Assembly: GCF_028435365.1 (NCBI RefSeq)
Contig: NZ_JAGTJJ010000008.1
Coordinates: forward strand, 124,001 to 188,000
From: Polyangium jinanense
GTDB taxonomy: Bacteria; Myxococcota; Polyangia; Polyangiales; Polyangiaceae
DNA length: 64,000 nt
Reading direction: 5' to 3'
Notes under the pieces: model-generated
The model's database searches: none
Told to the model about the DNA's origin: nothing
What the model saw: only the letters and a program-made list of their open reading frames with translations
Part shown: positions 57,233-64,000 of the stretch, in pieces
Numbering within the stretch: position 1 is the stretch's first letter
Layout of the letters: each line of letters starts with the position of its first letter
Translations under genes and position numbers: made by a program

Positions 57233-58536
57233 AGGTCGTCGTAGAACATCGGCTCGCGGTTCCGCGCGTAGCGGTAGACGAGCTGCCTGCCCTCGTTGCC
57301 GATCTGGGTGAGTCGCGCGCCGAAGCCGGGCTCGGAGGAGCCGCTCGCTTCGCGCGTCCATTGCACGACGCCCTTCGCGTAGAACTCGTAGTCGCCGGGG
57401 AGAAGAACGCGGAGCTGCACCTCGGCGCCGAGCTTCGGGATGCGGTAGGTCGAGACGAAGATGCCGCCGTGCTCGATGACGTCGTTGCCGGAGAGGCCCT
57501 TGTAGAAGTTCGAGGAGCTGTGCGTGCCGAGCTCGACGTCGACGGCGCGTGTGCCGGGCGGAGGCGCGTGCTCTTTGCTTCGCGCGGGCGCGGGCGCAGG
57601 CGTGGCCTTCGCGGGCGCGGGCGTGGGCTGCGGATCCCTGCGCGGCTCGGCCTTGGCAGGCGCGGGCGTGGGCGCGGGCTCCTTGGCCTTCGCGGGCGCG
57701 GGGGCCGGCGTGGGCGCGGGCGCGGGCTGCGGCGCAGGCGCGACGGGCTGCGGCGCGGGCGTGGCCTTCACCTCGACGACGGGCTGCGGCGCGAAGATCG
57801 GCGCGGGCGCAGGCTCGGGGGCGATCTGGAGGACCGGCGCGGGCTTGATGATCTCGACGGGCTCGGGCGCGGGAGCGGGTGCAGGCTTCGCTTGCGCCAA
57901 CGGTTCGGGCGCGGGAACGGGTGCAAGTCTCGCCTCCGACACAACCGGTTGAAGCGCGGGAAGGGGTGCAGGCTTCGCTTGCGCCAACGGTTCGGGCGCG
58001 GGAACGGGTGCAGCCTTCGCTTGAGCGAACGGTTCGGGTGCGGGAAGGGGTGCAGCCTTCGCTTGAGCGAACGGTTCGGGCGCGGGAAGGGGTGCAGCCT
58101 TCGCTTGAGCGAACGGTTCGGGTGCGGGAACGGGTGCAGCCTTCGCTTCAGCGACCGGCTCGGGCGCGGGAGCGGGCGCGGGCTTCGGTTCCGCGACGGG
58201 TTGAGGCGCGGGCGCGCCCGTGCCCTTGTACTTCGCGAGCGCGTTCACCTTCGCGAGCGACGCGGCGACCGCTTCGAGCACCGTATCGACCGCGGGGTGA
58301 TCGACGTCGAGCGCCTGCACGTCCGCGAGGACCTTGCGCACGTTCTTGAGGGCGACGTCGCGGCCGTCGAGTACAGCTCCGTTACTGCGCTCGATCTTGT
58401 GCAGGATGCCCATCGTCTTCGCGATGGGCTCGGCGGCTTCGAGGAGCTCGTCCGGCGCGTCGTCGGCACTCTGCAGGGCACCGAGCGCTTCGGCGAGGGA
58501 TGCGCGCGCGGTCTTTGCGAGCTGAGCGGGTTCCAC
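57229..58536 (-). CDS. PilZ-like domain protein with Pro/Ala repeat linker
   Basis: A 435-residue protein. Residues 1-105 are helical; about 110-330 is a Pro/Ala/Glu/Lys-rich region containing about seven 14-residue repeats of the APEPFAQAKAAPLP type; the last 100 residues (SSSNFYKGLSGNDVIEHGGI, FVSTYRIPKLGAEVQLRVLL, FYAKGVVQWTREASG, GFGARLTQIGNEGRQLVYRY) match the TIGR02266/PilZ pattern common in myxobacteria. The RxxxR and DxSxxG residues for cyclic di-GMP are not clearly present (NDVIEHGG in place of DxSxxG), so binding is doubtful. Translation is coupled to the downstream protease/barrel gene (GTGA overlap). Confidence 0.85.
   Translation of the reverse strand: MEPAQLAKTARASLAEALGALQSADDAPDELLEAAEPIAKTMGILHKIERSNGAVLDGRDVALKNVRKVLADVQALDVDHPAVDTVLEAVAASLAKVNALAKYKGTGAPAPQPVAEPKPAPAPAPEPVAEAKAAPVPAPEPFAQAKAAPLPAPEPFAQAKAAPLPAPEPFAQAKAAPVPAPEPLAQAKPAPLPALQPVVSEARLAPVPAPEPLAQAKPAPAPAPEPVEIIKPAPVLQIAPEPAPAPIFAPQPVVEVKATPAPQPVAPAPQPAPAPTPAPAPAKAKEPAPTPAPAKAEPRRDPQPTPAPAKATPAPAPARSKEHAPPPGTRAVDVELGTHSSSNFYKGLSGNDVIEHGGIFVSTYRIPKLGAEVQLRVLLPGDYEFYAKGVVQWTREASGSSEPGFGARLTQIGNEGRQLVYRYARNREPMFYDDL
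57889..58182 (-). repeat. 42-bp tandem repeats inside the PilZ protein gene
   Basis: About seven 42-bp units encoding 14-residue repeats, with at least three nearly identical copies (58016-58057, 58058-58099, 58100-58141) and diverged units on both sides. In-frame copy-number change would alter linker length without breaking the protein. Confidence 0.85.
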
Positions 58537-58577
58537 GGTCCTCCTCCAAGAAAGCGCGCCTGTCGCGGAGCGCGGCG

Positions 58578-59471
58578 TCAGCCTAGCAAAGGCTCCGGCG
58601 CAAGAAAGAGGCGGGCGAGGGCTTCCGCCGGGGCAGGCGCGCCGTCGATCTCACCGCGGACCAGGATCACCGCGCCGTCCCCCGTGCGAATCACGGCATG
58701 GCCCCCCTCGGCGTACCCCTCTCCAGGCTCCAGCGCTTCGGGAAAACGCGGCGCTTTGCGGGCCTCGAGCACGGTGACGAGCGTGCCCGCGATCTCGGTG
58801 AAGGCCCCGGGCGCAGGCGCGAGGGCGCGGATGTGCCGAAGGACGCGATCGGTGGGCCAGGTCCAGCGGATCGCGTGCTCGTCCTCGCCGAGGGCCGGCG
58901 CGTACGTGACGAGGTCTTCGTCTTGCGGGATCTCGGCGATCGTCTCGCCGCGGGAGAAGCGCATGCAGGTGCGGCGCAGGGCGCGGAGCGAGGGGCGATC
59001 GAGGGCGCGCGCGAGATCCCAGCCGGTCCAGCGCGGATCGATCGCGAGCTCTTCCTGTTCGAGGATCGCGCCCGTGTCGTACTCCTCGGCGATGCGATGC
59101 ACGGACACGCCGGTCATCGCGTCGCCGCTCAAGATCGCCCACGTCGTCGGATCCGGGCCACGATGGCGCGGCAGGAGCGAGGGGTGCACGCCGATGCCGC
59201 CGAGCCGCGCGGCCTCGACGACGCGCATCGGCAGGCGCGTGGTCCAGAACCAGCTCACGACGAGATCGGGCGCGAGGCGCCTCACCCGATCAAGGAGCGC
59301 GGGATCGGTCACCTTGGGTCGGACGAGGACGCGCTCGCCGAACACGCGCCGCGCGCGACGCACGCCGAGCGCGTCCTTGCGGCAGACGGCGCAGAGCTCG
59401 ATCGAGTGCCCGTCCTTCGCGAGCAGGAGCGCGGCGAGCGGCAGGCCAAAAAACGCGATGCGGAGCGGCAT
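58578..59471 (-). CDS. Formyltransferase-like protein (Fmt fold)
   Basis: A 297-residue protein with the formyltransferase Rossmann fold (MPLRIAFFGLPLAALLLA) and the active-site region GGIGVHPSLLPRHRGPDPTT, WAILSGDAMTGVSVHRI, EEYDTGAILEQEEL. In methionyl-tRNA formyltransferase the catalytic triad is Asn-His-Asp; here His96 and Asp132 are kept but the Asn two residues before His is Gly94. The C-terminal domain (about 205-290) resembles the Fmt C-terminal OB-like part. It is therefore probably not the housekeeping Fmt but a relative with another or no catalytic activity. It is divergent from ftsE. Confidence 0.85.
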   Translation of the reverse strand: MPLRIAFFGLPLAALLLAKDGHSIELCAVCRKDALGVRRARRVFGERVLVRPKVTDPALLDRVRRLAPDLVVSWFWTTRLPMRVVEAARLGGIGVHPSLLPRHRGPDPTTWAILSGDAMTGVSVHRIAEEYDTGAILEQEELAIDPRWTGWDLARALDRPSLRALRRTCMRFSRGETIAEIPQDEDLVTYAPALGEDEHAIRWTWPTDRVLRHIRALAPAPGAFTEIAGTLVTVLEARKAPRFPEALEPGEGYAEGGHAVIRTGDGAVILVRGEIDGAPAPAEALARLFLAPEPLLG

Positions 59472-59533
59472 GGCCTCTCTCCCTTACCCCAAAAATTTTC
59501 CCGCTCCGTAGGGCCCTGGTAGCAATCGCGGCC

Positions 59534-60322
59534 ATGGCGTCATCCCTGCGCCCTTCGTTTCACCCGGCCCTCAGACCCGGGCATCGGTTCGACCCGGCTG
59601 CAGCGAGGCGACCGATCCTGGTGTTCGAGGACGTGCACAAGGCCTACCGGGCCGACCAGCCCGTGCTGCGGGGGATGTCGCTCACGATCGAGCGGGGAGA
59701 GTTCGTCTTCATCACGGGGCCCTCGGGCTCGGGCAAGAGCACGCTCCTGCGCCTCGTGCATCGCACCGACCGCGTCGACGAGGGGCGGATCCTGTTCCTC
59801 GGCCGCGACGTGGGGCGCCTGCGCGAGGAGTCGATCCCGGCCTTGCGCCGGAACATCGGGTACGTGTTCCAGGACTTCAAGCTCGTGCCGAGCTGGACCG
59901 TGTTCGACAACGTCGCCGTGGCCCTCGAAGTCGTGGGCCTGCCGCCGCGGCTCGTGCGCAGCCGCGTGGGCGAGACGCTCGAACGCGTGGGGCTCGCGGG
60001 GCGCGGCGACGAGGAGGCCAAGCGGCTCTCGGGCGGCGAGCAGCAGAGGGTCGCGATCGCGCGGGCGATCGTGGGCGAGCCGGCGCTCATCCTCGCGGAC
60101 GAGCCGACGGGCAACCTCGATCCGCAGCTCGCGATCGATATCCTCGGCCTGTTCGAGGACATCCACGAGACCGGGACCACGGTGCTCTTCGCGACGCACG
60201 ATCGGACGCTGCTCGACGTGCGTCCGCGGCGCGTCGTGGTGCTCGACGCCGGCAAGGCGACGGACGCGCCGAACGGGCTCGACGTCGCCGGCGCGGACGC
60301 CCCGATGAATCTCGTGGCGTAG
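59534..60322 (+). CDS. ftsE: Cell division ATP-binding protein FtsE
   Basis: A 262-residue ABC ATPase that, with FtsX, couples septum formation to peptidoglycan hydrolysis. Walker A GPSGSGKST (62-70), signature LSGGEQQRVAIARAI, Walker B LILADEPTGNLDPQ, and the FtsE-typical IGYVFQDFKLVPSWTVFDNV. It has an N-terminal extension of about 27 residues and a C-terminal tail of about 30 compared with E. coli FtsE. ftsX follows after 15 bp. LolD-type ATPases are an alternative, but the ftsX and envC-like neighbours settle it. Confidence 0.93.
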   Translation: MASSLRPSFHPALRPGHRFDPAAARRPILVFEDVHKAYRADQPVLRGMSLTIERGEFVFITGPSGSGKSTLLRLVHRTDRVDEGRILFLGRDVGRLREESIPALRRNIGYVFQDFKLVPSWTVFDNVAVALEVVGLPPRLVRSRVGETLERVGLAGRGDEEAKRLSGGEQQRVAIARAIVGEPALILADEPTGNLDPQLAIDILGLFEDIHETGTTVLFATHDRTLLDVRPRRVVVLDAGKATDAPNGLDVAGADAPMNLVA

Positions 60323-60337
60323 GGGGAGGAGTTTCGG

Positions 60338-61228
60338 ATGGCGAGCGAACGGTACGGCGTGCGAGTGCCCATGAAGGCCTGGAGACCCGGGCGAGGGGAC
60401 ATGCGCGTGCACGTGCAGTCGATCTTCTCCCTCGCCGTCGCGTTCGTGTGCCTTGCGGCGTCGCTGCTCGTGGTGACGAACCTCTCGGCGGTGCGTGATC
60501 GCTGGTCGCGGGCCGGGCGCGCGACGGTGTACCTGCGCGACGGCGTGGCCGATCCCGAGGTGAACGAGCTCGTCCGCGCGCTCGAACGTACACCCGGCGT
60601 GAAGCGCGTGCGGCACGTGACGAGCGTGGAGGCGCGGCGCGAGATCGTGGTCGACGAGTCCGACGCGGCGCTCGCGTCGCTGCCGCCGGCCGCGTTTCCG
60701 GCCTCGCTCGAGCTCGGCTTCACGGACGACATCGGCGAGACCGATCTCCAGTCGATCGCGCTCAAGCTGCGGGCGCTGCCGGCGGTGGAGACGGTCGAGA
60801 CGTATCAGCGCTGGACCGAGCGCCTCTCGTCGCTGCTCGGCGGCGGTGTGTCGGCGAGCGCGGCGCTCGCGGTGGTCGTGATGTGCGCGGTCTTCAGCGT
60901 GATCAGCTCGACCATGCGGCTCTTGCTGAGCCGAAGGCGCACCGAGGTCGAGGTCTTGAAGCTCGTCGGCGCGACGAACGAGTTCGTGCGGCGTCCCTTC
61001 GTGATCGAGGGCGCGATGCAAGGCGCGGCGGGCGCGGCGGCGGCGATCGCGCTGCTCGGCGGGTTGTTTTTCCTGGTGCGCGGGCGCTTCGATCACGAGC
61101 TCGCGAATCTGCTCGGGCTCTCGCCCTCGTTCTTGCCCTGGACCGTCTCGCTCGGGCTCGTGCTCCTCGGCGGCGCGCTCGGGGCGACGACGGCGCTCGT
61201 GAGCCTGCGCCGGATGGCTGCGATCTGA
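60338..61228 (+). CDS. ftsX: Cell division protein FtsX
   Basis: A 296-residue permease-like protein with four transmembrane helices: about 28-50 (IFSLAVAFVCLAASLLVVTN), and three in the C-terminal half. A periplasmic loop (about 52-165, with VYLRDGVADPEVNELVRALE) binds the hydrolase activator, and the conserved MRLLLSRRRTEVEVLKLVGA motif sits in the FtsX domain. ATG 60338 has GGGGGAGGAG just upstream. The next gene starts one base after the stop codon. Confidence 0.93.
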   Translation: MASERYGVRVPMKAWRPGRGDMRVHVQSIFSLAVAFVCLAASLLVVTNLSAVRDRWSRAGRATVYLRDGVADPEVNELVRALERTPGVKRVRHVTSVEARREIVVDESDAALASLPPAAFPASLELGFTDDIGETDLQSIALKLRALPAVETVETYQRWTERLSSLLGGGVSASAALAVVVMCAVFSVISSTMRLLLSRRRTEVEVLKLVGATNEFVRRPFVIEGAMQGAAGAAAAIALLGGLFFLVRGRFDHELANLLGLSPSFLPWTVSLGLVLLGGALGATTALVSLRRMAAI

Positions 61229-61229
61229 C

Positions 61230-62198
61230 ATGAGGCGCCGCACGTCGATCCTGCCGGTGTTGCTCCTCGCGCTCGTCTCGGGCGCGGCGCGAGGCGGCAC
61301 GCCCGTGGAGTCGCTGCCCGTGCAGGCGCCGAGCGCGCTCTCGTCCGTCGCGGATTTCGAGCGACTCTTGAAGCGGATCGACGACGAGCAACGCGCCGTC
61401 GAGGTCGAGCTCGCGGGGATCGATCCGCACATCGAGACCTTGCGCAAGCGCATGCTGGCGCGCGGTCGGGCCTACTATCGCCACGTGCACGCGGGTCTCT
61501 TGCCCGTGGGGGAAGGGTTCGACGCGCTCGTCGATCACGCGGCGCGGGTCGAGCGGGTTCGTCGCGCCCTCGAGCGCGACATCGCCGATGAGAAGGCGCT
61601 ACTCGAACGTCGCACCGAGCTCGAAGGTCGCATCCTGCGGCTCCGCGCCGAGCGCGCGCCGCTCGAGCTGCAGCGCGAGGCCATGATGCGGGCCAAGCGC
61701 GCGCTCGAAGCCGAAGACGAGCGCAGGGCGGCGTTCGCACGCGCCTTCGAATCGTCGTCACGCCCGGATTACGTGGCGATTTACGGCGCCGACAGCGGGC
61801 CTCGCGACGCGGACGCGCGCCTCGGGTTCGAGGCGCAGAAGGGTCGCCTGCTCTTCCCGGTCGCAGGGCGCGCCGAGGTGCGGCGCTCGTCGAAGCACGG
61901 CGTGAGCGGCGTCGAGCTCTTCACGCAGCCTGGCGCGGCCGTTCGCAGCGTCGCCGCGGGTCGCGTGGTGTTCGCGGATCGGTACGACAGTTACGCGCTC
62001 ACGGTGATCGTCGATCACGGCGATCGTTACTACAGCGTGTACGCGAGCCTCGGCGGCACCGAGCTCCGCGCGGGTGATCCCGTGGCCGCGGGCGCGCGCG
62101 TCGGCACGGCGCCGACGGCAGGGCAGGGCGACACCGTGTACTTCGAGATCCGCCACGGCGCGACGCCGCTCGATCCCGGCCCCTGGCTCGGGCTCTAG
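61230..62198 (+). CDS. EnvC-like murein hydrolase activator with degenerate LytM domain
   Basis: A 322-residue exported protein: signal peptide (ending near GAARG), a coiled-coil region (about 40-190) and a C-terminal M23/LytM domain (about 205-320). The zinc ligands appear lost: SGVELFTQPG in place of GxDxxxxxG, VYASL in place of the YxHL segment, and VYFEIRH in place of xHFEIR. That matches EnvC/NlpD-type activators, which stimulate amidases and do not cut peptidoglycan themselves. It directly follows ftsX (one-base gap), which supports control by FtsEX. It ends 4 bp from a convergent kinase gene. Confidence 0.88.
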   Translation: MRRRTSILPVLLLALVSGAARGGTPVESLPVQAPSALSSVADFERLLKRIDDEQRAVEVELAGIDPHIETLRKRMLARGRAYYRHVHAGLLPVGEGFDALVDHAARVERVRRALERDIADEKALLERRTELEGRILRLRAERAPLELQREAMMRAKRALEAEDERRAAFARAFESSSRPDYVAIYGADSGPRDADARLGFEAQKGRLLFPVAGRAEVRRSSKHGVSGVELFTQPGAAVRSVAAGRVVFADRYDSYALTVIVDHGDRYYSVYASLGGTELRAGDPVAAGARVGTAPTAGQGDTVYFEIRHGATPLDPGPWLGL

Positions 62199-62202
62199 CG
62201 CA

Positions 62203-64000
62203 TCACGCGACCTCGGACGCGAGCGCGACGCCCCAGCGCGGCAGCGTCACCGTGAACGTCGAGCCCTCGCCCGGCTGGCTCTTCGCCGCGATCTTCCCGC
62301 CGTGCGCCTCCACGATCTGCTTCGCGATGAAGAGGCCGAGCCCGAGCCCTCCGTAGTGCTTGAGCGACACCGCGCGCTCGAACCGCTCGAAGATCCGCGC
62401 GCACGCCTCGGGCGCGATCCCCATCCCGTGATCCGTGACGGAGATCCGCGCCGCGTCACCGTCGTCCGTGATCACGACCTCGATGGGCCGGCCGCCCCCG
62501 TACTTCACCGCGTTCTCCAGCAGGTTCGAGAGAACCTGATCGATCCGCAACGGATCCCAGCGGCCGACGAGCGACGAACACGAACGCAGCTCGATCTTGG
62601 TGCCCGTCTCGTTCGACTCCGAAGCGAAGCGCTCGGTCACGTCGCGGGCGAGCGCGCAGAGGTCCACGGTTTCAGGCTCGATCGCGAGCTGACCGGCCGT
62701 GATGCGTGTGACGTCGAGCAGGCTCTCCACGAGCCGCGTGAGCCGGAAGATCTGCCGCGAGCAGCGCTCGACGCGTCCGGTGAGTTGATCGTTCAGGAGC
62801 CCCGCGCGCTTCAGTGTGCGTTCGAGCCCTTCGAGCTGGAGCTGCAGCGGCGTGAGCGGGGTTCGAAGCTCGTGCGAGGCGATCATGAAGAACTCGTCGC
62901 GCGCGCGGATCGCCTCCTGCGCCTCGCGGTAGAGGCGGGCGTTGTCGAGCGCGATGCCGAACCTGCGCCCGAGCTCCTGGGCCACGGCGAGGTCCGCCGG
63001 CGTGTACCGGCCTCGCGCCGCGCGACGCACGAGCTCGACCACGCCGAGCCTGCGTCCGCGCAGCTCGATCGGGACGCAGATGTACGAGATCGGCCCGAGC
63101 GAGCGCAAAAGCTCGGGGCTCGTCCCGAGCACGCGCGCCATGCAGGGGAGGTTCTCGATCACCTCGTGGAGGACCTTGCCGCCGCAGCGGAACGTGTAAT
63201 CGGCGCCCTCGCGCCGCCCGATCGCGCGCGAGAGCTCCTTCGTGAGCTCTTCGTTCCCGATCTGGTTCGCGGCGGCGCAGACGACGAGGGCTCCCTGCTC
63301 GTTCGCGAGGTCCACCAAGCAGAGATCGCCGAGCAGCGGGATCGCGCGCTCGGTCGCCTTCTGCAGCGTGCCTTCGGTTTCGAGCGAGCTCGTGAGCAGG
63401 AGCGTTGTCTCGTCGAGGAACGCCTGGATCTCCTCGGCGCGCTTCTGCTCGGTGAGGTCTCGCATCACGGTGGCGAAGCCCCGCAGCTCGCCGTTCTCGT
63501 CGTGCACGGGCGAGAGCCGGAGCTCCGCGCGGAACTGCGAGCCGTCCTTGCGCACGAGAACGCCCTCGCCGAGGAAGTGGCCGTTGCGCTTGGCCCCGGC
63601 GAGCGCCTCCTCCGGGCTGCCCTGCTCGACGTCGCCCTCCGTGTAGAACGTCGACACGTGCGTGCCGAGGATCGCGCTCTGCTCGTGGCCCATGATCCGC
63701 GTCGCGCCGGCGTTCCAGCTCGCGACGCGCCCGTCGGGGTCGAGCATGAAGATCGCGTAGTCCTTCACGGACTCGACGAGCAGCCGGAAGCGCTTCTCGG
63801 CCTCCTCGGAGGCGCGCCGCCGCGCTTCCTCTTCGGCCAGCATCACCATCCGCGCGTGGAGCAGCCGATCCGTCTCGTGCTTGTAGAGCGCGATCTCGAT
63901 CGCGCCGCGCAGCTCGCGCTCGTTGAACGGTTTGACCAGGTACCCGAAGGGACTCGTCGTCTTCGCGCGGACGATCGTCTCCTCGTCGGCGTACGCCGTG
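62203..64000 (-). CDS. Receiver-PAS-GAF sensor histidine kinase (5' end outside window)
   Basis: About 599 residues of a hybrid sensor kinase that begins beyond the right edge. Reading in frame from base 63999 gives the end of a receiver domain (TSPFGYLVKPFNERELRGAI, the usual KPF motif), so the frame does not start at the ATG near 63849. A PAS domain follows (FRLLVESVKDYAIFMLDPDG, EDGSQFRAELR-type block), then GAF (about 63.4-62.9 kb), a dimerisation box ASHELRTPLTPLQ, and HATPase with N box (LSNLLENAVKYGG), G1 (DHGMGIAPE) and G2 (GLGLGLFIAKQIVEAHGG). Probably cytoplasmic. Confidence 0.9.
   Translation of the reverse strand, partial: TAYADEETIVRAKTTSPFGYLVKPFNERELRGAIEIALYKHETDRLLHARMVMLAEEEARRRASEEAEKRFRLLVESVKDYAIFMLDPDGRVASWNAGATRIMGHEQSAILGTHVSTFYTEGDVEQGSPEEALAGAKRNGHFLGEGVLVRKDGSQFRAELRLSPVHDENGELRGFATVMRDLTEQKRAEEIQAFLDETTLLLTSSLETEGTLQKATERAIPLLGDLCLVDLANEQGALVVCAAANQIGNEELTKELSRAIGRREGADYTFRCGGKVLHEVIENLPCMARVLGTSPELLRSLGPISYICVPIELRGRRLGVVELVRRAARGRYTPADLAVAQELGRRFGIALDNARLYREAQEAIRARDEFFMIASHELRTPLTPLQLQLEGLERTLKRAGLLNDQLTGRVERCSRQIFRLTRLVESLLDVTRITAGQLAIEPETVDLCALARDVTERFASESNETGTKIELRSCSSLVGRWDPLRIDQVLSNLLENAVKYGGGRPIEVVITDDGDAARISVTDHGMGIAPEACARIFERFERAVSLKHYGGLGLGLFIAKQIVEAHGGKIAAKSQPGEGSTFTVTLPRWGVALASEVA

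Overview
The window looks like chromosomal DNA from a high-GC myxobacterium, most likely of the Sorangium/Polyangium group. This is an inference from gene content and style, not from a database match. The pointers are very high GC with strong third-position G/C, many stand-alone sensor kinases, and a whole family of lipoproteins with long Gly-rich linkers. MopE-like Cys/Asp motifs, a TIGR02266-like PilZ protein, FG-GAP and BNR propeller lipoproteins, and an AT-hook/histone-H1-like protein point the same way.

Layout. 1-10.3 kb: the 3' part of gyrB (+), a small lipoprotein and a large FG-GAP lipoprotein (-), clpB and serS (+), a GYF-like membrane protein, and tRNA-Gln(UUG). 10.3-18 kb: an ECF sigma factor translationally coupled to a membrane protein; then on the minus strand rho, followed by a histidine kinase / Fe-S (CCG-type) protein / histidine kinase cluster. 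18-20.1 kb: acylphosphatase and a TPR-like exported protein (+). 20.2-32.4 kb: one long minus-strand ribosomal cluster in the order rplV-rpsC-rplP-rpmC-rpsQ-rplN-rplX-rplE-rpsN-rpsH-rplF-rplR-rpsE-rpmD-rplO-secY-adk-infA-rpmJ-rpsM-rpsK-rpsD-rpoA-rplQ. The first half of the S10 operon (rpsJ, rplC, rplD, rplW, rplB, rpsS) is absent here, and the cluster starts at rplV behind a candidate promoter and a leader of about 260 nt.

32.9-45.7 kb is an accessory, surface-oriented region. It holds three Gly-rich lipoproteins in a row (two of them tandem paralogs), a formylglycine-generating-enzyme-fold lipoprotein next to a BNR-like lipoprotein, two gene-poor stretches of 0.7-0.9 kb, an AT-hook protein, a PQQ-type sugar dehydrogenase lipoprotein, a Bax-inhibitor-1 family membrane protein and a small lipoprotein. 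45.7-54.2 kb: a GAF-HD-GYP protein overlapping phoH, a phosphate-selective-type porin, a penicillin-binding transpeptidase, thymidine kinase, two small proteins and a small lipoprotein. 54.2-64 kb: a PilZ protein with a Pro/Ala repeat region, translationally coupled to a metalloprotease/propeller/beta-barrel protein; a formyltransferase-like protein; an ftsE-ftsX-envC-like operon for divisome-controlled peptidoglycan hydrolysis; and a receiver-PAS-GAF-histidine kinase running off the right edge.

The most interesting points are the broken S10 cluster with its long leader, an intrinsic terminator between rpsD and rpoA, the kinase/Fe-S/kinase operon, the phoH/HD-GYP overlap, the PilZ/protease-barrel coupled pair, and a family of nested palindromic repeats placed just after stop codons (three loci).
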